DNA of 64,000 nt from Palsa-147 sp963771905. Lineage in GTDB: Bacteria; Acidobacteriota; Terriglobia; Acidiferrales; UBA7541. The stretch is from the NCBI GenBank assembly GCA_963771905.1, contig CAVYVI010000014.1, forward strand, positions 62,001-126,000, in the 5' to 3' direction. The notes beneath the pieces are model-generated. The model saw only the letters and a program-made list of their open reading frames with translations, made no database searches and was not told the DNA's origin. The position numbers and the translations under genes are program-made. Positions 9,303 to 18,347 of this stretch are shown piece after piece (positions within the stretch are counted from its first letter, which is position 1; each line of letters opens with the position of its first letter).

Positions 9303-9326
9303 AAATGCCAAAACGTTCTGGCATTT
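9303..9326. promoter_or_regulatory. Putative LacI-type palindrome (site 3)
   Basis: The arms AAATGCCA (9303-9310) and TGGCATTT (9319-9326) flank the core AAACGTTC. The 24-bp element is a perfect inverted repeat apart from one base pair. The AACGTT centre matches the other candidate sites but the outer arms differ, so a different LacI-family protein may bind here. It lies upstream of the receptor gene. Confidence 0.45.
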
Positions 9327-9409
9327 TCGCGGATCACTCATCCGCGGCCGTTACACACTTTCAAATATGCAAAACTCGGCAGCAGAAGCGCACTTTCCAA
9401 AAAATGGGC

Positions 9410-9468
9410 TTGACAACGATTTTTGCGAATGTTACATCTCCACGTATTCGTAACCGAATCGTTTCGGT
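9410..9468 (+). promoter_or_regulatory. Candidate sigma-70 promoter with LacI-type operator (site 4) before the receptor/iol genes
   Basis: A perfect -35 TTGACA lies at 9410-9415, with a weak -10-like TTACAT at 9432-9437 (16-bp spacer). Immediately downstream, ACCGAATCGTTTCGGT (9453-9468) is a near-perfect palindrome whose outer six base pairs on each side match exactly. An operator overlapping the transcription start is the classical repressing position. It lies about 310 bp before the receptor start, leaving a long leader. Confidence 0.45.
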
Positions 9469-9777
9469 ACGCTTGAGGGGTGGGTATTTAGGGGGCAGCA
9501 ATCCGGTGACCTTGTTTCAGTTGCCATTCCCGCCCGTTCGCGACCTCTTGGTTCGGAATACGTGCTGGGCACTTGCGCACGCTGGAGTGAACCGTCGAAG
9601 CCGCCGATTATTTCGGGGGCAGTGAGGTTCGCGGGCGCTGCGGTTTTTACGTTGCCAGCGATGGATTAGGACATTAAGATTCCTGATTTGTATCCAAGCG
9701 GGTGGCTGAGTGGTTTTGAATCCGACTGCGTCAAAGGTTGGGAGACCGCTCTTCGAATCTGAATAGTGGAGGCTGCA

Positions 9778-12700
9778 ATGAATCGAGGGATGAGAACTCG
9801 GAGATTGCTTGACTGGGCGATGTTGTTTGCAGTGTTGCTCGGGGTTTCCGCTCTGCCGGCGTTTGGGCAAATCGACCGTGGCGCCATCGCGGGCAGGATT
9901 CTGGATGCGACCGGCGCCGTCGTGCCGACCGCCACTGTGACAATCACGAATAATGCCACAGGTGTCGCCGTGACCACCAACGTCGATAGCGCGGGGGAGT
10001 ATCAGGTTCTGACATTGATCCCTGGCACGTACTCGGTGAAGGCGAGCGCGGCCGGCTTTGATACTGTCTTGCGCGACAATATCGAATTGCACGTGCAGGA
10101 CCACCTTTCCATTAACTTTGCCCTGAAAATTGGGTCGATAAAGACGGAAATAACGGTCACTGGTGGCGAACCGCTCCTGCAGACTCAGACGGCCGATGTC
10201 GGAAGCGTCGTGAATTCTCAGCACATCAACGACCTTCCTTTGAACGGACGGCGCTATGCTGATTTGGCGCTATTGGAACCCGGCGTAATTAGGCTTTGGT
10301 CGCCACCGTCGGGTAACGATGCGACAGACCTGTTCAGCGCAAACGGGAACTCCCAACTCCAAAATAATTTCCTGCTGAACGGTATCGACAATAACTCGTT
10401 CTCGGAAAACCTGCAGGAAGCTTCGGTGCAGGTTGTGCAGCCTCCTCCCGATGCGCTGCAAGAGTTCAAGATTCAGACCCGCACTTACTCCGCTGAATTC
10501 GGCAATTCCGCGGGAGCCGTGGTCAATGCCACCATCAAGTCCGGCACCAATGGCTTCCACGGAGATCTGTACGAGTTCTTCCGGAATAAGGTTCTGAATG
10601 CGAACACCTGGATTAACAATGTGGATGGATTGCCGCGCGGCGGCTTCAACCAGAATCAATTCGGGGGCACGATCGGCGGCCCGATCGTGAAGAACAAACT
10701 GTTTTTCTTTGGCGATCTCGCACGCTTCACCAGCCGGGATGGCGCTACCGAACTAAGCACGGTTCCCACACCGCTGATGGACCAGGGCAATTTTACGGAA
10801 TTGAACTTTCCTTTGACCAATCCAATACTGATCCCCAGCCAGGCCAATTGCTATGTCGGAAACATTATTCAGGCGGGATGCTTCGATCCCGTCGCTCAGA
10901 AGTTTTTGGCCTTGGTAGCTGGCACAGCGGTTCCGAATCTCCCCGCCGCGGTGGCATCGGAAGGAATTCCGGGAAGCTGGACGGGAGCGCCGAACTACGC
11001 ATTTCCGGTGTCGATTCCCAATGACCAAAATTCCCTGGACGCGCGTATCGACTACAACTTGAGTTCGAAGGATCAAATCTTCGGAAGCTACAGCTATCGC
11101 CATGTGAACCGCCAGGACCCTTTGTGGACCAGCAATCCCTTGATCGGCAACGGCCAATTCGCAACACAGTATCGCTGGCACCAGCAATCGCTCGCGCTGG
11201 GTTGGACGCACACACTCTCGAACTCGTTGGTCAATGACGCGCGTTTCGGCTTCAGCCGTGACTTCGCGCATAGCGATCCTCTGGGATTAACTCTTGGCAC
11301 TTCCCAGGCCGAATCCGCTATCGGTTTGTCAGGAGTCCCGCCTGGTCCGAACGACGCTGGCCTTCCTGCTTTCCAGTTCAACGGCCTGGTGAACATGGGG
11401 TCAGCGGGGTGGCGGCCTCAGTACCAGATTTCGCAAGCCTGGAACTTCATTGAAAACCTGAATTGGTTGAAAGGCAGCCATAGTTTCAAGTTCGGGTATC
11501 AATACCTCAGGCGGTCCGACAATTTCTTCGACATAGAAGCACCTCAAGCTCTTTTTTATGAAGGCGGATCTGTCGCCGCCGGTTTCGGGTTTGGCCTGCC
11601 TGATTTGGTGCTCGGAGACGTCGACGATGCGTTTTACACAACTCCCCACGTGGCCCACTATTTCCAACCGGGACACTCCCTCTATGCCATGGACACCTGG
11701 AGAACGACTTCCAAACTCACCCTTACTTACGGTCTTCGCTATGAACTTTTCGCTCCGCTCATAGATAGGAATAACCAGACCTCGAACTTCTCGCCGGCCG
11801 GCGGCGGAGAGATTATCACTGCGGCAAGCAACGCGTCCGGTTGGTATAATCGCTCGCTGATTCATCCAGACCTGCTCAATTTCGCGCCGCGTTTTGGCTT
11901 TGCTTACCAGATGCTGCCGCGCCTCGTCTGGCGAGGCGGATACGGGGTTTTCTATCAGCACGTGGACCGGATAGGCTCGGAAGCCCTGCTCCAGCTCAAC
12001 CCGCCGTTCTTTATTGATACCAACATCCAAGACTTCAGCCCATCCAGCACCGTCTTCCAGCTACAGAATGGGATACCCACTTCCCTTACTCAGTCGACGG
12101 CAGTCAATTTGACCCAGCTGCAAATACGCGCCCAGGATCCCAATCAACGCACTCCTTACGTTGAGCAGACGAGCTTCGGATTCGAATATCAAGTGATGAG
12201 CGACACCGTGCTGGCGGCCACCTACGTTGGCAATTGGGGCCGCAAAGAGGACAGGCTGCGTGACTATAACCAGCCGATGATCACGGGCTTCGACACGGGC
12301 TGTCCGATTTTGCAGTATCCCTACCCCAACTTGACCACGGCAACGGGCCCAGTCGACACATTTACCACCAAAGGTTGCCAAAATAATACCACAGATGGAA
12401 ACCTTGAAACTGCGACCTATGATGGGAATACGGACTACAACTCGCTCGAGCTTGCGTTGCGGCACAGGATGTCCCATGGCTTGAGTTTCAACTTGGGATA
12501 CACCTACGCGCACGGTCTCGCCAATTTCACCGACCACTTGACGGCCGGACTGTATCCTCAAAACTCGTATGATTACGCTTCGGAGATGGGCAATTCGATT
12601 CTCGACATTCGCAGCCGTTTCGTGGGGAGTTTCCTGTGGGAGTTGCCGTTCGGTCAGGGGAAACCCTACATGAACGGCGCTGGTTTCGCTGGCCGCTGGT

Positions 12701-13203
12701 TGGGAGGATGGCAATTCAACGGGATCGTAACGGAACAGACCGGAAATCCCTTTCAAGTCACTGCCAGCAACGATGGCTTGGTTGACGGTCACAACTCACT
12801 TTACGCGGATTGTATAGGGGATGCCTTCGCAGGCGCGACGACCAATCACAAACTGTATACAACCACGGGCTTTTATATCAATCCGGCGGCGTTTGCGCAG
12901 CCCGGTCCCGGTCAGTTCGGGACCTGTACTCCCTATCCGTATCACGGTCCCGGAATCCAGATGTGGGACCTGAGCTTGTTCAAGCAATTTAAGTTCACGG
13001 AACGGTATCAGCTACAATTCAGAACTGAATTTTTCAATGCCTTCAATCATCCCAACTTCGCAAGTCCAAATGCGAGCTATACCGCCGGCAGCCTGGGTTC
13101 GTTTGGCAAAATTTCCAACACGATCGCGCCGGTTTTGGGTACCGATTCGGGCGGACCAGGTGATCCTCGTGAAATCCAATTCGCACTGAAGCTGTACTTC
13201 TAA
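9778..13203 (+). CDS. Oar-like TonB-dependent outer-membrane receptor
   Basis: The product is about 1,141 residues. After a signal peptide (LFAVLLGVSALPAFGQ) comes a carboxypeptidase-regulatory (CNA-B-like) domain (GAIAGRILDATGAVVPTA onward), then a plug region (VVNSQHINDLPLNGRRYADL) and a long beta-barrel ending in a terminal aromatic (ALKLYF). This is the acidobacterial/Oar-type architecture, proposed to import large oligosaccharides or other complex ligands using TonB energy. The ATG at 9778 is chosen because GGAGG lies five bases upstream; the GTG twelve bases earlier lacks a site. It directly precedes iolD and has a LacI-type operator upstream, so the ligand may be an inositol or glycoside. 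The ligand assignment is inference. Confidence 0.9.
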   Translation: MNRGMRTRRLLDWAMLFAVLLGVSALPAFGQIDRGAIAGRILDATGAVVPTATVTITNNATGVAVTTNVDSAGEYQVLTLIPGTYSVKASAAGFDTVLRDNIELHVQDHLSINFALKIGSIKTEITVTGGEPLLQTQTADVGSVVNSQHINDLPLNGRRYADLALLEPGVIRLWSPPSGNDATDLFSANGNSQLQNNFLLNGIDNNSFSENLQEASVQVVQPPPDALQEFKIQTRTYSAEFGNSAGAVVNATIKSGTNGFHGDLYEFFRNKVLNANTWINNVDGLPRGGFNQNQFGGTIGGPIVKNKLFFFGDLARFTSRDGATELSTVPTPLMDQGNFTELNFPLTNPILIPSQANCYVGNIIQAGCFDPVAQKFLALVAGTAVPNLPAAVASEGIPGSWTGAPNYAFPVSIPNDQNSLDARIDYNLSSKDQIFGSYSYRHVNRQDPLWTSNPLIGNGQFATQYRWHQQSLALGWTHTLSNSLVNDARFGFSRDFAHSDPLGLTLGTSQAESAIGLSGVPPGPNDAGLPAFQFNGLVNMGSAGWRPQYQISQAWNFIENLNWLKGSHSFKFGYQYLRRSDNFFDIEAPQALFYEGGSVAAGFGFGLPDLVLGDVDDAFYTTPHVAHYFQPGHSLYAMDTWRTTSKLTLTYGLRYELFAPLIDRNNQTSNFSPAGGGEIITAASNASGWYNRSLIHPDLLNFAPRFGFAYQMLPRLVWRGGYGVFYQHVDRIGSEALLQLNPPFFIDTNIQDFSPSSTVFQLQNGIPTSLTQSTAVNLTQLQIRAQDPNQRTPYVEQTSFGFEYQVMSDTVLAATYVGNWGRKEDRLRDYNQPMITGFDTGCPILQYPYPNLTTATGPVDTFTTKGCQNNTTDGNLETATYDGNTDYNSLELALRHRMSHGLSFNLGYTYAHGLANFTDHLTAGLYPQNSYDYASEMGNSILDIRSRFVGSFLWELPFGQGKPYMNGAGFAGRWLGGWQFNGIVTEQTGNPFQVTASNDGLVDGHNSLYADCIGDAFAGATTNHKLYTTTGFYINPAAFAQPGPGQFGTCTPYPYHGPGIQMWDLSLFKQFKFTERYQLQFRTEFFNAFNHPNFASPNASYTAGSLGSFGKISNTIAPVLGTDSGGPGDPREIQFALKLYF

Positions 13204-13211
13204 CTTCCGGC

Positions 13212-13237
13212 GCGGGAGCGGCGAGAGCTGCTCCCGC
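13212..13237 (+). terminator. Stem-loop after the receptor gene
   Basis: GCGGGAGC (13212-13219) pairs with GCTCCCGC (13230-13237); the inner bases add three more pairs around a GAGA tetraloop, giving an 11-bp stem. It begins eight bases after the receptor stop. The following sequence is only moderately T-rich, so partial termination between the receptor and iolD is likely. Confidence 0.5.
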
Positions 13238-13303
13238 ACCCTCTTTCGAGCGTTTCTGATTCCAATACCGGATGGGATCAAACGCCCATCTGGGAGGCTT
13301 TTT

Positions 13304-15163
13304 TTGGCGTCCACGTGTCGAGCAACGGCGGCGCAGGCGACCATTAGATTTTTGAAAAATCAGTATGTCGAACGAGATGGAGTCGAACGCCCTTTTTTCG
13401 CAGGCTGCTTCGGAATTTTTGGCCACGGCAACGTAGCGGGCATTGGCCAGGCGCTGCAGCAGAACCTGGACTTTCCTTATTACCTGAGCCGCAACGAGCA
13501 AGCCATGGTTCACACCGCCGTGGCCTTCTCGAAAATGAGCAATCGCCTGCGTGCGTTTGCGTGCACCACTTCGATTGGGCCGGGAGCAACCAACATGGTA
13601 ACCGGCGCCGCTACCGCCACCGTGAATCGCATCCCCGTGCTTCTGCTTCCTGGTGATATTTTTGTACGCCGCAATGTCGCGCCCGTCCTCCAGCAACTCG
13701 AATCTCCTCAGACGCAGGACATTTCCGTCAACGATTGCTTCAAGCCGGTCTCCCGTTATTGGGATCGCATTTCGCGGCCGGAGCAGCTTCTGACTGCGTT
13801 GCCGGAAGCCATGCGCGTAATGACCTCTCCGGCCGAGACCGGTGCGGCAACTCTCAGCATGCCGCAAGACGTGCAGGCCGAGGCGTTGGAATATCCCTCA
13901 GCCTTCTTCGACAAGCGAATCTGGAGCATTCCCCGGCCGCGAGGCGACGCGCAAGCAATGCGTCATGCGGCCGAAATGATTCGCGCGGCCCGTCAGCCGC
14001 TGCTCATTGCCGGCGGAGGCGTGCTCTATTCCGAAGCTTCAGGAGCGCTCGCCAAGTTCGTTGAACAAACAGGAATCGCTGTCGCGGAGACCCAAGCCGG
14101 AAAAGGCTCCCTGTCGTTCGATCACCCGAACTGCCTGGGATCCATGGGTGTAACAGGCACTCCCGGAGCCAATCTCTTGGCCCGCGACGCCGACCTGATT
14201 CTCGCAGTCGGTACGCGCTATACCGACTTCACCACCGCGTCAAAGACCGCCTTTCAGAATCCCGCCGTCAAGTTCATCAACATCAACGTGGCGGAATTCG
14301 ACGCGGGAAAACACGCAGGTGTGCCTCTGGTCGCGGACGCGCGAGTCGCCCTCAAAGAACTTGCGCAACTTCTCAAGGGTTATCACACGCCTTCCGAGTA
14401 CCAGGAGCGCGTCCGCAGCTTCCGGGAAAAGTGGGACAAGGAAGTCGATCGCCTTTTTCATCTTCAGCATGGCCCGCCGGTCAGCCAGAGCGAAGCGATC
14501 GGCGTGGTCAATTCCGTTTCGGAGGCGCGTGACGTCGTTGTCTGCGCGGCAGGTAGCCTTCCCGGAGATCTTCACAAATTATGGCGGGTGAGAGACCCCA
14601 AAGGCTATCACCTCGAGTACGGCTACTCCTGCATGGGCTATGAAATCGCAGGTGGCCTCGGCGTGAAGATGGCCGCGCCGGATCGTGAAGTTTACGTCAT
14701 GGTCGGCGACGGTTCCTACCTGATGATGGCCCAGGAAATCCACACGTCCATCCAAGAAGACGTCAAATTGAACATCGTCCTGCTCGATAACCACGGATTC
14801 GGCAGCATCGGCGCACTCAGCGAATCGTGCGGCAGCGGCGGTTTCGGAACGCAATATCGGTTCAGGAAGGACGGAAAGCTCGAAGGAAACACCGTAAACG
14901 TTGATTTCGTCGCGAATGCGCGAAGTCTTGGCGCCGAGGCTTCCCGCGTTCGTACTCTCGATGAATTAAGACAAGCGCTCGTCGCCGCGCGCGCAACTCC
15001 TCGAACGACTGTGACCGTAATCGAAGTGGATCGCAACGCCCGTGTCCCCGGCTATGAATCCTGGTGGGATGTGCCCGTGGCGGAGGTCTCGGAAATGGAA
15101 AGCGTCCGCAGCGCACGCGAGAACTACGAAAAAGGCGTCAAACGAGAGCGGCGCTTTTTCTGA
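13304..15163 (+). CDS. iolD: 3D-(3,5/4)-trihydroxycyclohexane-1,2-dione hydrolase (IolD)
   Basis: This 619-residue ThDP-dependent enzyme opens the C6 ring of the inositol intermediate trihydroxycyclohexanedione to give 5-deoxy-glucuronate in the cytosol. The N-terminus (AAQATIRFLKNQYV) and PFFAGCFGIFGHGNVAG are typical of IolD. The C-terminal ThDP-binding motif starts with GDGSYLMMAQEI near residue 467. The length is normal for the family. The start is TTG at 13304, six bases after GGGAGG (13292-13297); no ATG offers a better fit. iolB, iolG and iolE follow on the same strand, so the four form an inositol catabolic operon. Confidence 0.93.
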   Translation: MASTCRATAAQATIRFLKNQYVERDGVERPFFAGCFGIFGHGNVAGIGQALQQNLDFPYYLSRNEQAMVHTAVAFSKMSNRLRAFACTTSIGPGATNMVTGAATATVNRIPVLLLPGDIFVRRNVAPVLQQLESPQTQDISVNDCFKPVSRYWDRISRPEQLLTALPEAMRVMTSPAETGAATLSMPQDVQAEALEYPSAFFDKRIWSIPRPRGDAQAMRHAAEMIRAARQPLLIAGGGVLYSEASGALAKFVEQTGIAVAETQAGKGSLSFDHPNCLGSMGVTGTPGANLLARDADLILAVGTRYTDFTTASKTAFQNPAVKFININVAEFDAGKHAGVPLVADARVALKELAQLLKGYHTPSEYQERVRSFREKWDKEVDRLFHLQHGPPVSQSEAIGVVNSVSEARDVVVCAAGSLPGDLHKLWRVRDPKGYHLEYGYSCMGYEIAGGLGVKMAAPDREVYVMVGDGSYLMMAQEIHTSIQEDVKLNIVLLDNHGFGSIGALSESCGSGGFGTQYRFRKDGKLEGNTVNVDFVANARSLGAEASRVRTLDELRQALVAARATPRTTVTVIEVDRNARVPGYESWWDVPVAEVSEMESVRSARENYEKGVKRERRFF

Positions 15164-15247
15164 CGCCGGGAGTCGACAAGGATTCATCAAATAGTCGGGA
15201 GTGAAGAGATTTGGGGCAACCTGAAACTTTTCCCCCGGGAGGTTGAC

Positions 15248-16129
15248 ATGCCAGAAACTTCATACGCACAGGAGGTATTGATTCACCCGGCTCCCGTCGC
15301 GCAGGACAAATCCGGCGTACTCGTATCCGTCACGCGCGAGCGAGCGAACTGGAAGACCATCAACTTCTCGGCCCGCCGGCTGATCGCCGGACAATTTTGG
15401 CAGAGCGACACGCGGGACGAAGAGGCCGCTCTCGTCGTCCTCGGCGGAAAAGCCACTCTGGACTGGGGCGAAGGGCCCCGCGAAATTGGCGGACGCAAGG
15501 ACGTTTTTAGCGGCTATCCGTACGCCGCCTATCTGCCCAGCCACACCCCTTTTGAGATTTCCGCCATCACCACTTGTGAATTCGCGGACTGCCGCACTCC
15601 TTCCTCCGCCCGTCTCAGTCCTCGGATCATTACTCCCGCGGATTGCCGCGAGGAAATTCGCGGCGGAGGAAACTCCACTCGCCAGATTGTTGATGTCATT
15701 CGCCCGGAATTTCCGGCGGATAAGCTCTTGCTCTGCGAGGTCTACACACCCAGCGGAAATTGGTCGAGCTATCCTCCCCACAAGCATGACGTTCACAATC
15801 CGCCGGTCGAAGTCGATCTCGACGAGACCTACTACTACCGGATCAGCAAGCCCGAAGGTTATGCATTCCAGCGCCTGTACGACGCCGCCGGAACGCGCGA
15901 CAACACCCTGACTCTCATCGACGGCGATTTAGTGCTCATCAAGGATGGCTACCATCCCGTGGTCGCGGCTCATGGGTATGACGTCTACTACCTCAATGTG
16001 CTTGCGGGCAGCGCTCGTTCCATGGCGGCCAGCGATGATCCGCGCTACGCGCACCTCCGCAAGACTGGTTTGGAGCGCGATCCCCGCGTGCCTTTAGTTC
16101 GCGTCGGCGGGTCGGAACGAAATTCGTAG
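15248..16129 (+). CDS. iolB: 5-deoxy-glucuronate isomerase (IolB)
   Basis: The 293-residue protein matches the IolB cupin family: a double-stranded beta-helix with the HKHD segment (SSYPPHKHDVHN, near residues 175-186) likely supplying metal ligands, followed by DETYYYRISKPEGYAFQRLY. IolB converts 5-deoxy-glucuronate to 2-deoxy-5-keto-gluconate, the step after IolD. GGGAGG lies about five bases before the ATG. It follows iolD by 84 bp and precedes iolG by about 127 bp. Confidence 0.93.
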   Translation: MPETSYAQEVLIHPAPVAQDKSGVLVSVTRERANWKTINFSARRLIAGQFWQSDTRDEEAALVVLGGKATLDWGEGPREIGGRKDVFSGYPYAAYLPSHTPFEISAITTCEFADCRTPSSARLSPRIITPADCREEIRGGGNSTRQIVDVIRPEFPADKLLLCEVYTPSGNWSSYPPHKHDVHNPPVEVDLDETYYYRISKPEGYAFQRLYDAAGTRDNTLTLIDGDLVLIKDGYHPVVAAHGYDVYYLNVLAGSARSMAASDDPRYAHLRKTGLERDPRVPLVRVGGSERNS

Positions 16130-16256
16130 TTCGAGCTTTGTTCTGCGGCGGCCCTGCTGATGGAAGTTGCCGCAAGTCCGGCTAATGCGCGCCGCGGCAG
16201 AATCGCACCAGAGAATTTTCTTTGTGCAATTCGGGCCAGGGAAGGAGACGTCGGGG

Positions 16257-17249
16257 ATGCCACATAAAATCGGAATGGTTGGAACGGGAGGTGTTGGAAG
16301 CATTCACGCCGCTATCCTGGCGAAGGATTCACGCGTCAAGCTTCAGAGCTTTTTTGACTTGGAACCAGCTCGCGCCCAATCAATGGCCTCCCAGTTTGGC
16401 GGCCGGTCCGCCCGATCGCTCGAGGAGCTTTTCAAGGAATGTGACGCCGTCTTTGTCTGCACTCCGAATACGACTCATGAAGAAGTTGCCATGCAGGTTC
16501 TGGATGCCGGCAAGCATGTGTTTTGCGAAAAGCCCTTCGCCTTGAATCTGGAGTCCGCCACGAGGCTGCGCGATCGGGCTGTCCGCTCCAAACGCATCTA
16601 TCAAGTCGGCCACAACCGCCGTTTTGCGCCGGTCTATAAAGTTCTTAAAAGCGCCATCGATAGGAACGAATTCCAGCCGCTTTCCGTCCACGCCAAAATG
16701 AACCGCGGAGAGCTGGTGAACCCGCCCTGGGTGTGGAACGCCAGCCTCACCGGTGGCTTCCTGTATGAAACGCCCGTGCACATGTTTGATTTGATGACTT
16801 TTTTCTTTGGAAAAGTCGACTGGGTGCAGGTTGCTGCTCGCGCTCACGAGCATGGCGAACTCGATGATTTTTCCATCTTGCTCAGTTTTCAATCCGGCGT
16901 GCAGGCAACGATGAAGACCTACGCGCATGCCAGTTGGCACTTTCCTTTCGAACGCTTTGAAGTTTACGGGATGCACTCGACATACGAAACGTTCGAAATG
17001 GAGAGAATCTCTTTCACGAATGGCTTGGAAACCCGCACCACGACTTACGATTTCTCTCTCGCCACCATGCACGAGAAATGGGGCTACATTGAAGAAGACC
17101 GGCTTTTCGTCGACGCCCTCGAAGGCAAATCATCTCCCCCCGTTACCGCCGATGACGGCTATAACGTCGTTGAATTGATCGAAGCTTGCTATCAGAGCGC
17201 CAGGGAAGGGGTGCGCGTCCACCTGGGCGCACTCGTAAAGAAGCTCTAA
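16257..17249 (+). CDS. iolG: Gfo/Idh/MocA-family inositol 2-dehydrogenase-like oxidoreductase
   Basis: The 330-residue product has an N-terminal Rossmann fold (MVGTGGVGSIH, residues 7-17), the CEKPFAL motif with the catalytic Lys at 92, and the substrate-site segment ETPVHMFD (171-178). The family oxidises or reduces cyclic sugars and polyols with NAD(P); IolG oxidises myo-inositol to scyllo-inosose. The ATG at 16257 is preferred over an earlier in-frame start at 16167 because GAAGGAG (16241-16247) precedes it and the upstream residues do not resemble the family. It lies between iolB and an IolE-like gene whose start is one base after its stop, so translation is probably coupled. The exact inositol isomer is uncertain. 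Confidence 0.83.
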   Translation: MPHKIGMVGTGGVGSIHAAILAKDSRVKLQSFFDLEPARAQSMASQFGGRSARSLEELFKECDAVFVCTPNTTHEEVAMQVLDAGKHVFCEKPFALNLESATRLRDRAVRSKRIYQVGHNRRFAPVYKVLKSAIDRNEFQPLSVHAKMNRGELVNPPWVWNASLTGGFLYETPVHMFDLMTFFFGKVDWVQVAARAHEHGELDDFSILLSFQSGVQATMKTYAHASWHFPFERFEVYGMHSTYETFEMERISFTNGLETRTTTYDFSLATMHEKWGYIEEDRLFVDALEGKSSPPVTADDGYNVVELIEACYQSAREGVRVHLGALVKKL

Positions 17250-17250
17250 G

Positions 17251-18186
17251 TTGGATAAATTCTCCGAGCGAATTCGCTTTGCGTCAGCCCCGGTTAGTTG
17301 GGGCGTGCAGGATGATCCCGGGCCGGCCTGGAAGCAACCCTACGAGCAAATTCTCCAGGAAATCGTTTCCGCGGGCTACACAGGTACGGAGTTGGGACCC
17401 TACGGATTCTTCCCCACCGACCCCGGCGTTTTGAATAAAACCTTGCAGCGTTTCGGTTTGACCATGCTTTCTTCTTTCGTTCCCGTACCGGTCACCGAAC
17501 CTTCGCGCGTGGAAAAAGTGATCGAACACGTCCGCAGGGTCGGCGTACTACTCTCCGCATTGGGCGCCAAGTTGCTCGTTCTCGCCGATTGCCAAACACC
17601 CCAACGGCGCGAAATCGCGGGTCGAGTTCCGGTGGATGGAAGCAAGTCCTTGCTTCCCGCTCAATGGAAGCAGGTGGGAGCGCTCGTCCGCCAGGTCGAG
17701 CAGGCTGCTGCGGAATTCGGCCTCCGCGTTGTTTTCCATCCCCACGTCGCCACTTTCGTCGAGACTCCCATGGAAGTGGAACGCCTTTTCGACGCACTCG
17801 CCGGCACGCAGGTCGGTCTGTGTCTTGACACTGGGCACTGTGTTTATGGAGGGGGAGATCCCGTGGACGAGGCGCGAAAATACCGTTCCGTGCTGCAGTA
17901 CCTCCACATCAAAGACGTCGACGCCGGCATTCTGGGCGAAGCTCGGCGCCAGAAGTTTAATTTTGAACAAGCGATTGGCGCCGGCGTGTTCTCTCGGATC
18001 GGAGCCGGGTGCATCGATTTCGACGGTTTCTTTCGATTCCTGGCCGAAATCCGCTATTCAGGCTGGGCGATCGTCGAGCAGGATGTGATCTACGGCAAGA
18101 CACTCGTTCCGCCCGTCGAAAGCATGCGCGCCAGTCTGACCTATCTGAATAACGTCCTATCCAATCTTCGCAGTGGTCCAGCTTGA
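17251..18186 (+). CDS. iolE: IolE-like TIM-barrel protein (inosose dehydratase candidate)
   Basis: This 311-residue xylose-isomerase-like TIM barrel begins RIRFASAPVSWGVQDDPG, very like IolE. It shows the expected metal-site segments: TELGPYG (about residue 50), FHPHVATFVETP, LCLDTGHCVYGGGDP, YLHIKDVD and WAIVEQD. IolE dehydrates scyllo-inosose to the trihydroxycyclohexanedione used by IolD. The TTG start lies one base after the iolG stop, implying translational reinitiation. It is the last gene of the plus-strand iol unit. A general sugar-phosphate isomerase/epimerase role is possible, but the context favours IolE. Confidence 0.85.
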   Translation: MDKFSERIRFASAPVSWGVQDDPGPAWKQPYEQILQEIVSAGYTGTELGPYGFFPTDPGVLNKTLQRFGLTMLSSFVPVPVTEPSRVEKVIEHVRRVGVLLSALGAKLLVLADCQTPQRREIAGRVPVDGSKSLLPAQWKQVGALVRQVEQAAAEFGLRVVFHPHVATFVETPMEVERLFDALAGTQVGLCLDTGHCVYGGGDPVDEARKYRSVLQYLHIKDVDAGILGEARRQKFNFEQAIGAGVFSRIGAGCIDFDGFFRFLAEIRYSGWAIVEQDVIYGKTLVPPVESMRASLTYLNNVLSNLRSGPA

Positions 18187-18347
18187 AATGGAGAGACGTC
18201 GTTCTCCGTTAGTCAGAATTCCGCTTTTCGGCCGCGGATTTTCATGGCATCGGGGTCTACCGATCCGATGAGGATTTGGAAGCCGCGCGAACCCGCTTAA
18301 GCCGGACACGATGATTAGCATCTCTGCGGAACACTGGGCTTCCATGT

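Larger units (their letters stand above)
8987..9777. other. Long divergent control region without a convincing gene
   Basis: These 791 bp separate the PIG-L gene (minus) from the Oar-like receptor gene (plus). Only short open frames occur, none with a believable domain. The region holds two LacI-type palindromes and a promoter candidate (separate entries). Near 9709-9760 is a stretch with D-arm- and T-loop-like bases but no acceptor stem. Confidence 0.6.

Noticed and set aside
9709..9760. A tRNA-Ser-like stretch (GGTGGCTGAGTGGTT with a later TTCGAATC)
   Set aside because: No acceptor stem can be formed and the anticodon arm has a ten-base loop, so it is neither a functional tRNA nor a secure remnant.
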